From positions 744,001 to 808,000 of the forward strand of contig CAVXLZ010000002.1 of the NCBI GenBank assembly GCA_963762825.1: a DNA stretch of 64,000 bases, in the 5' to 3' direction. The translations under genes and the position numbers were made by a program. This stretch comes from Miltoncostaea sp963762825. GTDB lineage: Bacteria; Actinomycetota; Thermoleophilia; Miltoncostaeales; Miltoncostaeaceae. Positions within the stretch are counted from its first letter, which is position 1. Each line of letters starts with the position of its first letter. Below the pieces are notes generated by a model. That model was not told where the DNA came from, did not search any database, and saw only the letters and a list, made by a program, of their open reading frames with translations. Positions 18,269 through 26,110 of this stretch are shown piece by piece.

Positions 18269-19866
18269 TGCCGTGGCTCTCGGCGATCGTCCTGCTACCC
18301 CTGCTGGGGGCGCTCTCGATGTTCGCCGTGCCCCCGGGCGCCGCGGGCGCGGTGCAGGCGCGTATCCACGCCATCGCCACCGCCGCCGGGACGGCGGTCC
18401 TGGTGGCGATCCTGATCGGCCTGTTCGACCGCGGTTCGGCCGAGCTGCAGTATGTCGATCACGTTGGCTGGGCCGAGCGGCTCGGGCTCTCGTGGGACGT
18501 GGGCGTGGACGGGATCTCCCTCTGGCTCATCGCCCTCACCGCCGGCATCTTCCTTCTCGCGATCGTCGCGGCCTGCTGGAGGTTGCCCGAGCGGCCCCGC
18601 GGCTTCCTCGCCCTGCTGCTGCTCGCCGAGACCGGTCTGCTGGGGCTCTTCGCCGCGGGCGACCTGGTGCTCTTCTACGTGTTCTGGGAGGCGATGCTCG
18701 TCCCGTTCTACTTCCTCATCGGCATGTGGGGCGGGCAGGGGCGCGCCCGCGCCACCACCACGTTCGTCATCTACACGATGATCGGCAGCCTGCTGATGCT
18801 CGTCTCGATCCTGGCAACGGCCTTCGTGGCGAGGGACATCACCGGGCAGTTCACGTTCGCGATCCGCGACCTGGCCGGTGTGGCCTTCACCGACACCCAG
18901 AGCACATGGCTCTTCGCCGGCTTCGCCCTCGCGTTCGCGATCAAGCTGCCGCTCTGGCCCTTCCACGCCTGGCTGCCCATGGCCTACCGCGCCGCGCCGA
19001 TCCTGGTCACCGGGCTGCTGGCCGCGGTCATGAGCAAGGCAGGCGTGTACGGCTTCCTGCGCATCGGCCTGCCGGTGTTCCCCGAGGGAGCCGACCGCTT
19101 CGCAATCCCGATCGGGGCTCTGGCGGTGGCGGGAATCGCGTACGGGTCGCTGCTGGCCTGGCGCGCCCCCACCATGCGCCTCCTGGTGGCGTACTCGAGC
19201 CTCGCCCACCTGGGCTTCATCGTGCTCGGCCTGGTGGCCATCGACGTGCAGGCGTCCCAGGGCGCCGTTCTCCAGATGGTCAACCACGGCGTCGTCGTCG
19301 CCGCCGCCTTCGCCATCGTCGGGATCATCAACCGCACCGCCCCGGATGACGCCATCGACGACATCGGGGGCCTGGCCGGAGGCGCTCCCCGCCTGGCCGG
19401 GGCGTTCCTGATCGTGGCGATGGCCTCGCTCGCCATCCCGGGGTCCAACTCGTTCGCCGGCGAGTTCCTCATCCTCACCGGCGTGTTCCGCCAGCACGTC
19501 TGGCTCGCGGTCCTCGCCTGCCTCGGCATCGTCTACGCCGCGGTCTACATGCTCCGCCTCTACCAGACGGCGATGAACGGACCGCGGCGGGGTGGACTCC
19601 CCTCCAAGGCCGAGCTGCGGGTGCGCGATCTGGTCTTCCTCGCACCGCTGATCGTGGCGATGCTCTTCATCGCCCTCTGGCCGAGGTCGATCGTCGGGGC
19701 CACCACCGCGAGCATCGAGCGTGCCCTCGCGCCGGCCCAGTCGGCCGCCGGCCGGCCCGCCGATCAGATCCGTGGTCGCGTCGCGGTGAACCCGCCCCCG
19801 TACGCGCTGCCGCTGCCGGGTGATTCGGCCCCCGTGCCCCCCACGCCGGCCGAGGCGACCCCATGA
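18268..19866 (+). CDS. nuoM: NADH-quinone oxidoreductase subunit M (antiporter-like)
   Basis: 532 residues, about 14 membrane helices. Hallmarks are FYVFWEAMLVPFYFLIGMWGG (containing the key membrane glutamate), FAIKLPLWPFHAWLPMAY (lysine and proline of the discontinuous helix) and YSSLAHLGFIVLG. The ~45-residue C-terminal tail is Pro/Ala-rich and unconserved. It overlaps nuoN by 4 bases. Confidence 0.95.
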   Translation: MPWLSAIVLLPLLGALSMFAVPPGAAGAVQARIHAIATAAGTAVLVAILIGLFDRGSAELQYVDHVGWAERLGLSWDVGVDGISLWLIALTAGIFLLAIVAACWRLPERPRGFLALLLLAETGLLGLFAAGDLVLFYVFWEAMLVPFYFLIGMWGGQGRARATTTFVIYTMIGSLLMLVSILATAFVARDITGQFTFAIRDLAGVAFTDTQSTWLFAGFALAFAIKLPLWPFHAWLPMAYRAAPILVTGLLAAVMSKAGVYGFLRIGLPVFPEGADRFAIPIGALAVAGIAYGSLLAWRAPTMRLLVAYSSLAHLGFIVLGLVAIDVQASQGAVLQMVNHGVVVAAAFAIVGIINRTAPDDAIDDIGGLAGGAPRLAGAFLIVAMASLAIPGSNSFAGEFLILTGVFRQHVWLAVLACLGIVYAAVYMLRLYQTAMNGPRRGGLPSKAELRVRDLVFLAPLIVAMLFIALWPRSIVGATTASIERALAPAQSAAGRPADQIRGRVAVNPPPYALPLPGDSAPVPPTPAEATP

Positions 19867-21314
19867 GCACCCTCAACGTCGCCGCCTCGACGCCCCTCCT
19901 GATCACGGCCGGGACCGCGACCGCGGCCCTCGCCGTCGGCCTGCTGCCGGGGCGGTTCGCCCGCCGCCACGGTCCCGCGCTCCTCGGCATGGCCGGCATC
20001 GTCGCGGCGATGGTGATGTCGGTGCTCCTGTGGGGCGACCGCGTCGAGGCCTTCGGCGGAGGACTGCGCGCCGACCGCTTCAGCGCGCTCATGAACCTGA
20101 TCTTCCTCTCGGCCGCCCTCCTGACGATCCTGCTCGCGTGGCGTGAGCCCGCCGCGGTCGATCGACGCGGGGAGTACGTCGCCCTGGTCCTCATCTCGGT
20201 CGCGGGGATGATGCTGGTGGCCGGGGCAGGAGATCTGATCACGATCTTCCTGGGGATCGAGATCCTCTCGGTGAGCCTCTACGTTCTCTGTGCGCTTGAG
20301 GTGTGGCGCGAGAAGTCGCTCGAGAGCGGCCTCAAGTACCTCATCACGGGCGCTGTGGGCGCCTCGATCCTGCTCTACGGCCTCACGCTGCTGTTCGGTG
20401 CCACCGGATCGACCAAGCTCTCGGTCATCGGCGATGCGCTCGCGGGGTCGTCCTTCACCGGCGAGCCCCTGGTGGTGGCCGCGATGGCGCTGATCGCCGC
20501 GGGCCTCGCGTTCAAGGCCTCGGCCGCGCCCTTCCACATGTGGACGCCCGATGTCTACGAGGGCGCACCGACGACGGTCACGGCGTTCATGTCCACGGCC
20601 ACCAAGGCAGCGGCCTTCGCCGCCTTCCTGAGGCTCTTCTCCGGCGTCCTGCCCGACCTGCAGGACGACTGGACGGCTGCGATCGCGGCGATCGCCGTGG
20701 CGAGCATCTTGATCGGCAACGTCGCCGCGCTCGTGCAGAACAACATGAAGCGGATGCTGGCCTACTCGAGCATCGCCCAGGCCGGCTACCTGCTGATCGG
20801 AGTCGCCGTCGGCAGCATCCAGGGCGCCGAGGCCACGCTGTACTACCTCCTCGCCTACGGAGCCATGACGATGGCGGCCTTCGCCGTGGTCATCGTCCGC
20901 GAGCGCGAGGTGGAGGACGGCGACACGATCGAGGCGCTCGATGGCTACGGGAGGGCCCGGCCGGCCCTCGGCGTGGTCATGACCGTCGCGATGCTCTCAC
21001 TGGCAGGATTCCCTCCGCTGGCCGGATTCGTGGGCAAGTTCCTCCTCTTCGGATCGGCGATCGAGGACGGCATGACCTGGCTCGCCGTGGTCGGCGCGGT
21101 GGGGAGCATGATCAGCCTCGGCTACTACCTCCGGGTGGTGACGGTGATGTGGTCGCCCGGCCCCGAGGGCGGGCCGCGCAAGACCCTGGGCATCCCCGGC
21201 CCGGTCGGAATCGCGGCGGTCGGCTCGGCTCTCGCCGTCGTCGTGCTGTCGCTGATGGCCTCACCGGTGCTCGACGCCTGCCGCGGAGCGGCCGAGGCGC
21301 TGCTGGCGCCCTAG
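19863..21314 (+). CDS. nuoN: NADH-quinone oxidoreductase subunit N (antiporter-like)
   Basis: 483 residues, last gene of the complex I operon. Conserved features are FLGIEILSVSLYVLCAL (membrane glutamate), FKASAAPFHMWTPDVYEGAPT and YSSIAQAGYLLIGVAVG. It completes the three antiporter-like subunits of the membrane arm. The stop overlaps the stop region of the convergent TauE-like gene by 4 bases, leaving no room for a separate terminator. Confidence 0.95.
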   Translation: MSTLNVAASTPLLITAGTATAALAVGLLPGRFARRHGPALLGMAGIVAAMVMSVLLWGDRVEAFGGGLRADRFSALMNLIFLSAALLTILLAWREPAAVDRRGEYVALVLISVAGMMLVAGAGDLITIFLGIEILSVSLYVLCALEVWREKSLESGLKYLITGAVGASILLYGLTLLFGATGSTKLSVIGDALAGSSFTGEPLVVAAMALIAAGLAFKASAAPFHMWTPDVYEGAPTTVTAFMSTATKAAAFAAFLRLFSGVLPDLQDDWTAAIAAIAVASILIGNVAALVQNNMKRMLAYSSIAQAGYLLIGVAVGSIQGAEATLYYLLAYGAMTMAAFAVVIVREREVEDGDTIEALDGYGRARPALGVVMTVAMLSLAGFPPLAGFVGKFLLFGSAIEDGMTWLAVVGAVGSMISLGYYLRVVTVMWSPGPEGGPRKTLGIPGPVGIAAVGSALAVVVLSLMASPVLDACRGAAEALLAP

Positions 21315-21697
21315 CCGGCGGGCGTCCCGGCGCGCCGGGCCGTGCGGAACAACTGAACCGCGGTGACCATGAGCAGCACCGCGAAGCCGGTGCGGATGAT
21401 CCTCTCGGGCGCGACGTCCGCGATCAGGGCGCCGGCCACCGCCGTGATCGACGATACGGAGCCCATGATGGTGGCGTCGCGCCAGCGGACGGTGCCCTCG
21501 TTGCGCTGACGCCACGAGCCCAGGACCGCGACCGGAATGATCGCGAGCAGGGAGGTGGCCTCCGCATCGATCTGTCCGAGGCCGAGCACGAGGGTGAGGG
21601 TGGGGACGTAGATGATCCCCCCGCCCACGCCGAAGAGGCCCGCGGTCATTCCCGCGACCACCCCGAGGAGCGTGACCAGGGCGATCTCGACGATCAC
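21311..21697 (-). CDS. Half-size TauE/SafE permease, second half
   Basis: 128 residues, GTG start overlapping the preceding stop (GTGA). About four membrane helices. The TauE/SafE hallmark AGLFGVGGGIIYVPTLTL is near the N-terminus. Typical family members (sulfite, sulfoacetate or other organic-anion exporters) have two such halves in one ~250-residue chain. Here each half is its own gene, so the transporter is probably a heterodimer with the product of the gene just upstream. The substrate is unknown. Confidence 0.8.
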   Translation of the reverse strand: MIVEIALVTLLGVVAGMTAGLFGVGGGIIYVPTLTLVLGLGQIDAEATSLLAIIPVAVLGSWRQRNEGTVRWRDATIMGSVSSITAVAGALIADVAPERIIRTGFAVLLMVTAVQLFRTARRAGTPAG

Positions 21698-22113
21698 GGA
21701 AGCAGCATCCGGACGGCGACCGCCAGCAGCAGCGCGGCGAAGCCGTAGGTGAGGGCCCGGGTGGAGATGCGCCTCCTGACGGCGACCCCCAGGGCCACGC
21801 CTGCCATCGCCGGCAGGCCGATCAGCGCGGCGGTGCCCCAATGGATGTTGCCGAGTGCGCCGTGGGCGCCCGCGCCGACCGTGGCCGTGAAGATCATCGC
21901 CGCCAGGGAGGTCCCCATCGCGGCGCGGGGATCGTAGGCGAGCAGGCCGATCAGGAGCGGCACGATGACGATGCCGCCACCGACGCCGAAGAGCGCCGCC
22001 AGAAGCCCCGACGCGAGCCCGATCGCGAGGAGGGCCGGAACGCGACCCCCCCTGTCGGAGGCGGCGGGTGCGGTGCTAGGGTCGATCGCCGTGACCGTCC
22101 CCGACCGGCGCAT
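21694..22113 (-). CDS. Half-size TauE/SafE permease, first half
   Basis: About 139 residues if started at ATG 22113; the start is uncertain because this overlaps the divergent otsB start and promoter, and no other clear in-frame start precedes the first helix. The core begins VPALLAIGLASGLLAALFGVGGGIVIVPLL, the same hallmark as in the next gene. Four helices end in LLLAVAVRMLLP. It is translationally coupled to the downstream half through the shared GTGA. Confidence 0.75.
   Translation of the reverse strand: MRRSGTVTAIDPSTAPAASDRGGRVPALLAIGLASGLLAALFGVGGGIVIVPLLIGLLAYDPRAAMGTSLAAMIFTATVGAGAHGALGNIHWGTAALIGLPAMAGVALGVAVRRRISTRALTYGFAALLLAVAVRMLLP
22077..22082 (+). promoter_or_regulatory. -10 element of otsB
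   Basis: TAGGGT ends 8 bases before GTG 22091, placing the transcription start at the start codon. A leaderless transcript is likely, and no ribosome-binding site is visible. Confidence 0.45.
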
Positions 22114-22894
22114 CGAGGATGTCCTCGAGCCACTGCGCGAGCGCATCGGCGAGGCCGCTGTCTTCTGCGACGTCGACGGCACACTGGCGCCGATCGTCGC
22201 GCGCCCCGAGGACGCGCGCCTGCTGGAGGGCGTGCGGGAGATCCTGGTGGAGCTGCGTGGCCGGGTCCGGCTGCTGGGCTTCGTCAGCGGCCGAGGCCTC
22301 TCGGACGCCCGGCGTATCGTCGGGCTCGACGGATGCGCCTACGCCGGCAACCACGGGATGGAGATCCAGCGGGCCGGACAGGAGCCGGGCCTCGCGGCGG
22401 GGGTGGAGGAGCACCTCGCCTCGGTGGCCGACTTCGTCGCCGGCTGGCCCCCCGAGCGGCTCGCGCCGGGCGACCTGCGGATGGAAGCGAAGGGCGCCAC
22501 ACTGAGCGTCCACGCCCGTGGCGCCCGCGACCCGGACAAGGCCCGGCTCCTGCTGGCCCAGATCGCCTCGGAGGCCCTCGACCTGGGCCTGGTCCCGACG
22601 ACGGGCCGCGAGGTGCTCGAGGTGCGCCCGCCGGTAGCGGTCGACAAGGGGACGGCGGTGAGGGCGCTCCTCGCCGAGAGCGGGGCCCGCGTCGCGCTCT
22701 ACATCGGAGACGACCGGACCGACGCCGACGCGTGGCGCACCCTGCGGACGATGCGCTCCGAGGGCGCGTTGGACGTCGCGGTGGGCGTGGCGGTGACGGC
22801 TGGGGAGGTGCCGGCGGCGGTGCGCGAGGAGGCCGACGTCGAGGTGGCCGGCCCGCCGGGGGCTCTGCGGGTTCTCCGCTTCCTGGCTCACTAG
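22091..22894 (+). CDS. otsB: Trehalose-6-phosphate phosphatase
   Basis: 267 residues from GTG 22091. HAD-superfamily motifs are DVDGTLAP (nucleophile Asp27, acid/base Asp29), SGR after strand 2, and GDDRTDADAW near the C-terminus, which matches the trehalose-phosphatase form GDDxTDEDAF. The stretch GNHGMEIQ is also typical. It removes phosphate from trehalose-6-phosphate to give the stress protectant trehalose. No OtsA synthase is in the window. The gene is probably leaderless and its 3' end overlaps the convergent polX gene by 4 bases. Confidence 0.9.
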   Translation: MTVPDRRIEDVLEPLRERIGEAAVFCDVDGTLAPIVARPEDARLLEGVREILVELRGRVRLLGFVSGRGLSDARRIVGLDGCAYAGNHGMEIQRAGQEPGLAAGVEEHLASVADFVAGWPPERLAPGDLRMEAKGATLSVHARGARDPDKARLLLAQIASEALDLGLVPTTGREVLEVRPPVAVDKGTAVRALLAESGARVALYIGDDRTDADAWRTLRTMRSEGALDVAVGVAVTAGEVPAAVREEADVEVAGPPGALRVLRFLAH

Positions 22895-24642
22895 TTGGGC
22901 TCCCTCACGCGCTCGGCGCGGTGAGCGGCGAGGGCAGGCCACTCCCACGCGTTGCCGACGTCCTCGGGACGAGCGCCGGCGCGGCGCGCCAGGAGCACGC
23001 CGAAACGCACGTACCCGAGAGCCTCAGCCGAGTGCGCGTCCGAGCCGATTACCAGGCGCGCGCCCGCGGCAAGCGCCCGCCGGGCCGTCGCCGAATCGAG
23101 GTCGAGGCGCCGCGGCTGGCCGTTGACCTCGAGGAAGGTCCCGGTGCGGGCGGCGGCTGCGACGAGGCGGTCGAGGTCGATGGCTGCGGGACCCCGGCGA
23201 TCGAGCATCCGCCCCGTGGGATGGCCGATGGCATCGACGAAGGGGTTCTCGACCGCGGCGAGCATGCGGGCCGTGACGCGCTCGGCATCCTGGGTGAGCG
23301 CCGAGTGGATGCTTGCCGTGACCCAGTCGAAGCCGGCGAGCAGCTCGTCGTCGTAGTCGATCGCTCCGTCGGCGAGGATGTCCACCTCGGTCGCGCGGAG
23401 AACGGTGATGTCGGTGCGCCGCGCGTTCTCTTCGGTGATCTCCTCCCACTGGCGCAGCACCCGCTCACGATCGAGGCCGCCGGCCATCGCCAGGCTCCGG
23501 GAGTGGTCGCTGATCGCGAGGTAGGCATACCCGCGGGCGCGCGCGGCCTCCACCATCTCGGCCACGCCCAGGGTCCCGTCGCTCCAGGTCGTGTGCGAGT
23601 GCAGCTCGCCCCGGATGTCCGAGAGACCGACCAGCCGGGGTAGAGGGCCCATGGCAGCCGCCTCGATCTCACCGATGTCCTCGCGTAGCTCGGGCGGGAT
23701 CGGCGCCAGGCCGAGCGCCGCGTAGACCGCGTCCTCCTCGGCGGTGGTCTCGGTCCCCTCGGGGCCGGTGATTCCATGCTCGGAGACCGAGAGACCGCGA
23801 CGTGTCGCCATCTCCCGCAGGCGGACGTTGTGAGCCGCCGAACCCGTGGCGTGCTGGAGGAGGTTCCCGAAGGCCTCGGGCGGACCGACCGCCAGCTCCA
23901 CCCGCACGCCCACATGAGTCGCCACCGCGATCCGCGTCTGCCCCCGCGCAAGCACGCGCTCCACCGCCGGATTCCCCGCCAGGGCGTCCTGGAGCTCGCC
24001 CGGTCGATCCCAGCCGGCCACGAGGTCGATGTCGTGGACCGATTCGCGACCGCGCCGCAGGCTGCCCGCCACCTCGATGCTGGCGCCGGGCACGGCCGCC
24101 CTCAGTTCGGCAGCGAGCTGCTCGGCCAGAGGCAGCGCGCGCCCGAGTGGCACGCGCTCCGCCCCATCGCCCCCGCGCTCGGTCCGCTCCGCGAGCTGCT
24201 CGGCGATGCTCGCCACGGTGGCCGGGCCGATACCCGCGACCGTCGCCAGTCTGCCGTCGGCGAGCGCGGTCTCCAACTGGCCGAGATCCTCCACCCCGAG
24301 GTCGCTCCACAACGCCGCCGCGCGCTTGGGCCCGATGCCCTCGAGACCTGCGATGGCCGCGAGGCCCTCCGGCACCCGTCCCCGGATCGCGTCGAGGGCG
24401 GCGATCCGCCCCGTCTCGGTGAGCTCCACGACCTTCGCCTGGAGCGTGGCACCGATGTCGGGCAGATCGATGGCGCGGCCGGCGAGCGCCATCGCGGCGA
24501 CGGATGCGGGGGTGGACCGTATCCGCGTCGCGGCGCGGCGATAGGCCAGCACGCGGTGGCGCACCGCTCCCTCGATCTCCAGGAGATCTCCCAGCAGTCG
24601 GAAGTGGTCGGCGATCTCCGCGTTGGTGGGCTGATCGGGCAC
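22891..24642 (-). CDS. polX: DNA polymerase X family with PHP domain (PolX)
   Basis: 583 residues. Helix-hairpin-helix regions (LEGIGPKRAAALW, VAGIGPATVASI) lead into the X-family nucleotidyltransferase palm: GSLRRG, then Asp204 and Asp206 in SVHDIDLV. The third metal ligand, an Asp in VDLR of most homologues, is Glu249 here (VRVELAV). A C-terminal PHP exonuclease/phosphoesterase domain has its metal motifs intact (ELHSHTTWSD, ISDHS, EVDIL, IGHPTGR, GSDAH). It is a base-excision or gap-filling repair polymerase with 3'-5' exonuclease and AP-site activities. It lies 3 bases after the aldo/keto reductase gene on the same strand. Confidence 0.92.
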   Translation of the reverse strand: MPDQPTNAEIADHFRLLGDLLEIEGAVRHRVLAYRRAATRIRSTPASVAAMALAGRAIDLPDIGATLQAKVVELTETGRIAALDAIRGRVPEGLAAIAGLEGIGPKRAAALWSDLGVEDLGQLETALADGRLATVAGIGPATVASIAEQLAERTERGGDGAERVPLGRALPLAEQLAAELRAAVPGASIEVAGSLRRGRESVHDIDLVAGWDRPGELQDALAGNPAVERVLARGQTRIAVATHVGVRVELAVGPPEAFGNLLQHATGSAAHNVRLREMATRRGLSVSEHGITGPEGTETTAEEDAVYAALGLAPIPPELREDIGEIEAAAMGPLPRLVGLSDIRGELHSHTTWSDGTLGVAEMVEAARARGYAYLAISDHSRSLAMAGGLDRERVLRQWEEITEENARRTDITVLRATEVDILADGAIDYDDELLAGFDWVTASIHSALTQDAERVTARMLAAVENPFVDAIGHPTGRMLDRRGPAAIDLDRLVAAAARTGTFLEVNGQPRRLDLDSATARRALAAGARLVIGSDAHSAEALGYVRFGVLLARRAGARPEDVGNAWEWPALAAHRAERVREPN

Positions 24643-24645
24643 CGG

Positions 24646-25650
24646 CTACGGGTGGCGCCGGGGCCGCACCTCGGGATCCAGGAGATCCATCAGGTCGGGC
24701 GGATAGCGCTCGCCCACGGGAGCGAGGGTCGGGTCGTCGAGAAGCGCCCGGTCGTCGTCGTCGAGGGCCAGGACCGCAGCGGCGACGTTGATCTCGACGT
24801 TCTCCCGGCGGCGGGTTCCGGGGATCGGTATGACGTCGGGACCACGGTCGAGCAACCACGCCAGGGCGACCTGGGCGGGGGTGACCCCCCGCCGCCCGGC
24901 GACCTCGGCCACCCGCTCGGCGATCGGACGGTTCCTCTCGAGGTTGGCCCCCTGGAAACGAGGAAGGAGGCTGCGGATGTCGTCGTCGGCAAATGACCCG
25001 ACGGCATCGAGCGCACCGGTGAGGAAGCCCCGGCCGAGCGGACTGAAGGCCACGAGGGCGACGTCGAGTTCCCTCATCGCCGGGAGCATCGACTCCTCCA
25101 CGTCTCGCGTCCACAGCGAGTACTCCGACTGCACGGCGGCGATCGGGTGGATGCGGTTCGCCCGTCGCAGGGTTGCAGGACCCACCTCCGAGAGGCCGAG
25201 ATGTCCCACGAGCCCCTCCGCCACGAGGTCGGACATCGCGCCGACGGTCTCCTCGACCGGGATCCGCGGGTCGATCCGGTGGAGGTAGTAGAGGTCCACG
25301 CGATCCACGGCCAGGCGCCGCAGCGACTCTTCGAGCGCGCGGCGGATCCGCTGCGGGCGGGCGTCCACGCCGAGTCCCGCCGAGAACCGCACGAGCCCGG
25401 TCTTGGTGGCCAGGGTCACACGGTCGCGCCGACCGGCCAGCGCGCGACCGACGAGGAGCTCGTTGTGACCCGCCCCGTAGACGTCGGCCGTATCGATCAG
25501 GCTCACGCCGAGCTCGATGGCATGCCGGATGGTCGCCTCGTTGGAGGCGTCGTCACTCGGTCCGTAGTGGCCCTCGGACATGCCCATCGTGCCGAGACCG
25601 ACCGCCGAGACCAGAGGCCCGCGCGATCCGAGGCTGCGCTGGGGGATCAC
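24646..25650 (-). CDS. Aldo/keto reductase
   Basis: 334 residues from a GTG. A TIM-barrel NADPH oxidoreductase: catalytic tetrad Asp53 and Tyr58 in IDTADVYG, Lys83 in ATKTG, and His in YLHRIDP; cofactor-binding end IPIPGTRRRENVEIN. The sequence resembles the YakC/AKR13 group, which reduces varied aldehydes and ketones; the natural substrate is unknown. A TAGCAT element 7 bases before the GTG suggests leaderless transcription of an AKR-polX unit. Confidence 0.9.
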   Translation of the reverse strand: MIPQRSLGSRGPLVSAVGLGTMGMSEGHYGPSDDASNEATIRHAIELGVSLIDTADVYGAGHNELLVGRALAGRRDRVTLATKTGLVRFSAGLGVDARPQRIRRALEESLRRLAVDRVDLYYLHRIDPRIPVEETVGAMSDLVAEGLVGHLGLSEVGPATLRRANRIHPIAAVQSEYSLWTRDVEESMLPAMRELDVALVAFSPLGRGFLTGALDAVGSFADDDIRSLLPRFQGANLERNRPIAERVAEVAGRRGVTPAQVALAWLLDRGPDVIPIPGTRRRENVEINVAAAVLALDDDDRALLDDPTLAPVGERYPPDLMDLLDPEVRPRRHP

Positions 25651-25657
25651 CCCGCTG

Positions 25658-25663
25658 ATGCTA
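25658..25663 (-). promoter_or_regulatory. -10 element of the aldo/keto reductase-polX unit
   Basis: TAGCAT on the reverse strand, 7 bases before GTG 25650, lies inside a short palindromic context (gctagctcgctagc). Leaderless type. Confidence 0.45.
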
Positions 25664-25724
25664 GCTCGCTAGCGTCCTGCGTCAGGGGTTCGTATGCAGT
25701 TCCCGAGATCTCTGGCGCAGCGCA

Positions 25725-25940
25725 CTAGCCCTCGGTGGGTTCCTGGGCCGCCGCGCGAAGCGAGGCGATGATCTCCTGGGCCTCCTCGGGTCCATGGGCG
25801 ACCCGGCGCAGGCGATCGGTGAGGGCGAAGGCGACGTTCACATGGCCGCCGTCCTCGCCCAGCTGAGGGTCCTCCCACACCGCCCCGCTCTCCAGCAGGC
25901 GGGCCGCGAGGAGGAGTGCGTTGCGCTCGTCACCGGTCAT
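25725..25940 (-). CDS. Small protein of unknown function
   Basis: 71 residues from ATG 25940 (MTGDERNALLLAARLLESGAVWEDPQ). It looks like a compact helical cytoplasmic protein with an acidic surface. The frame stays open to 26036, but the added N-terminal part is Pro/Arg-rich and not convincing. No family was recognised. It lies alone, 74 bases upstream of the aldo/keto reductase start on the same strand, and diverges from the L,D-transpeptidase gene. Without homologues it could be a chance frame. Confidence 0.45.
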   Translation of the reverse strand: MTGDERNALLLAARLLESGAVWEDPQLGEDGGHVNVAFALTDRLRRVAHGPEEAQEIIASLRAAAQEPTEG

Positions 25941-26077
25941 GTCGCGCAATCTCGGCGATCGGGGTGAACGAAGGGCTTCGATTGGATGAACGATCCGTAA
26001 AGGGAAACCCGGTGGTGGTGGTGAATCTTGCTCCAAGTTGCAGATGACCCCACCCCCGTCCTGGCCGCACCCGCTGC

Positions 26078-26083
26078 TAGGGT
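26078..26083 (+). promoter_or_regulatory. -10 element of the L,D-transpeptidase unit
   Basis: TAGGGT lies 27 bases before GTG 26111. The short leader has GGGAGG as ribosome-binding site. Confidence 0.35.
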
Positions 26084-26110
26084 CTTCGGGGTCCGTCGGG
26101 AGGTTGGGCA

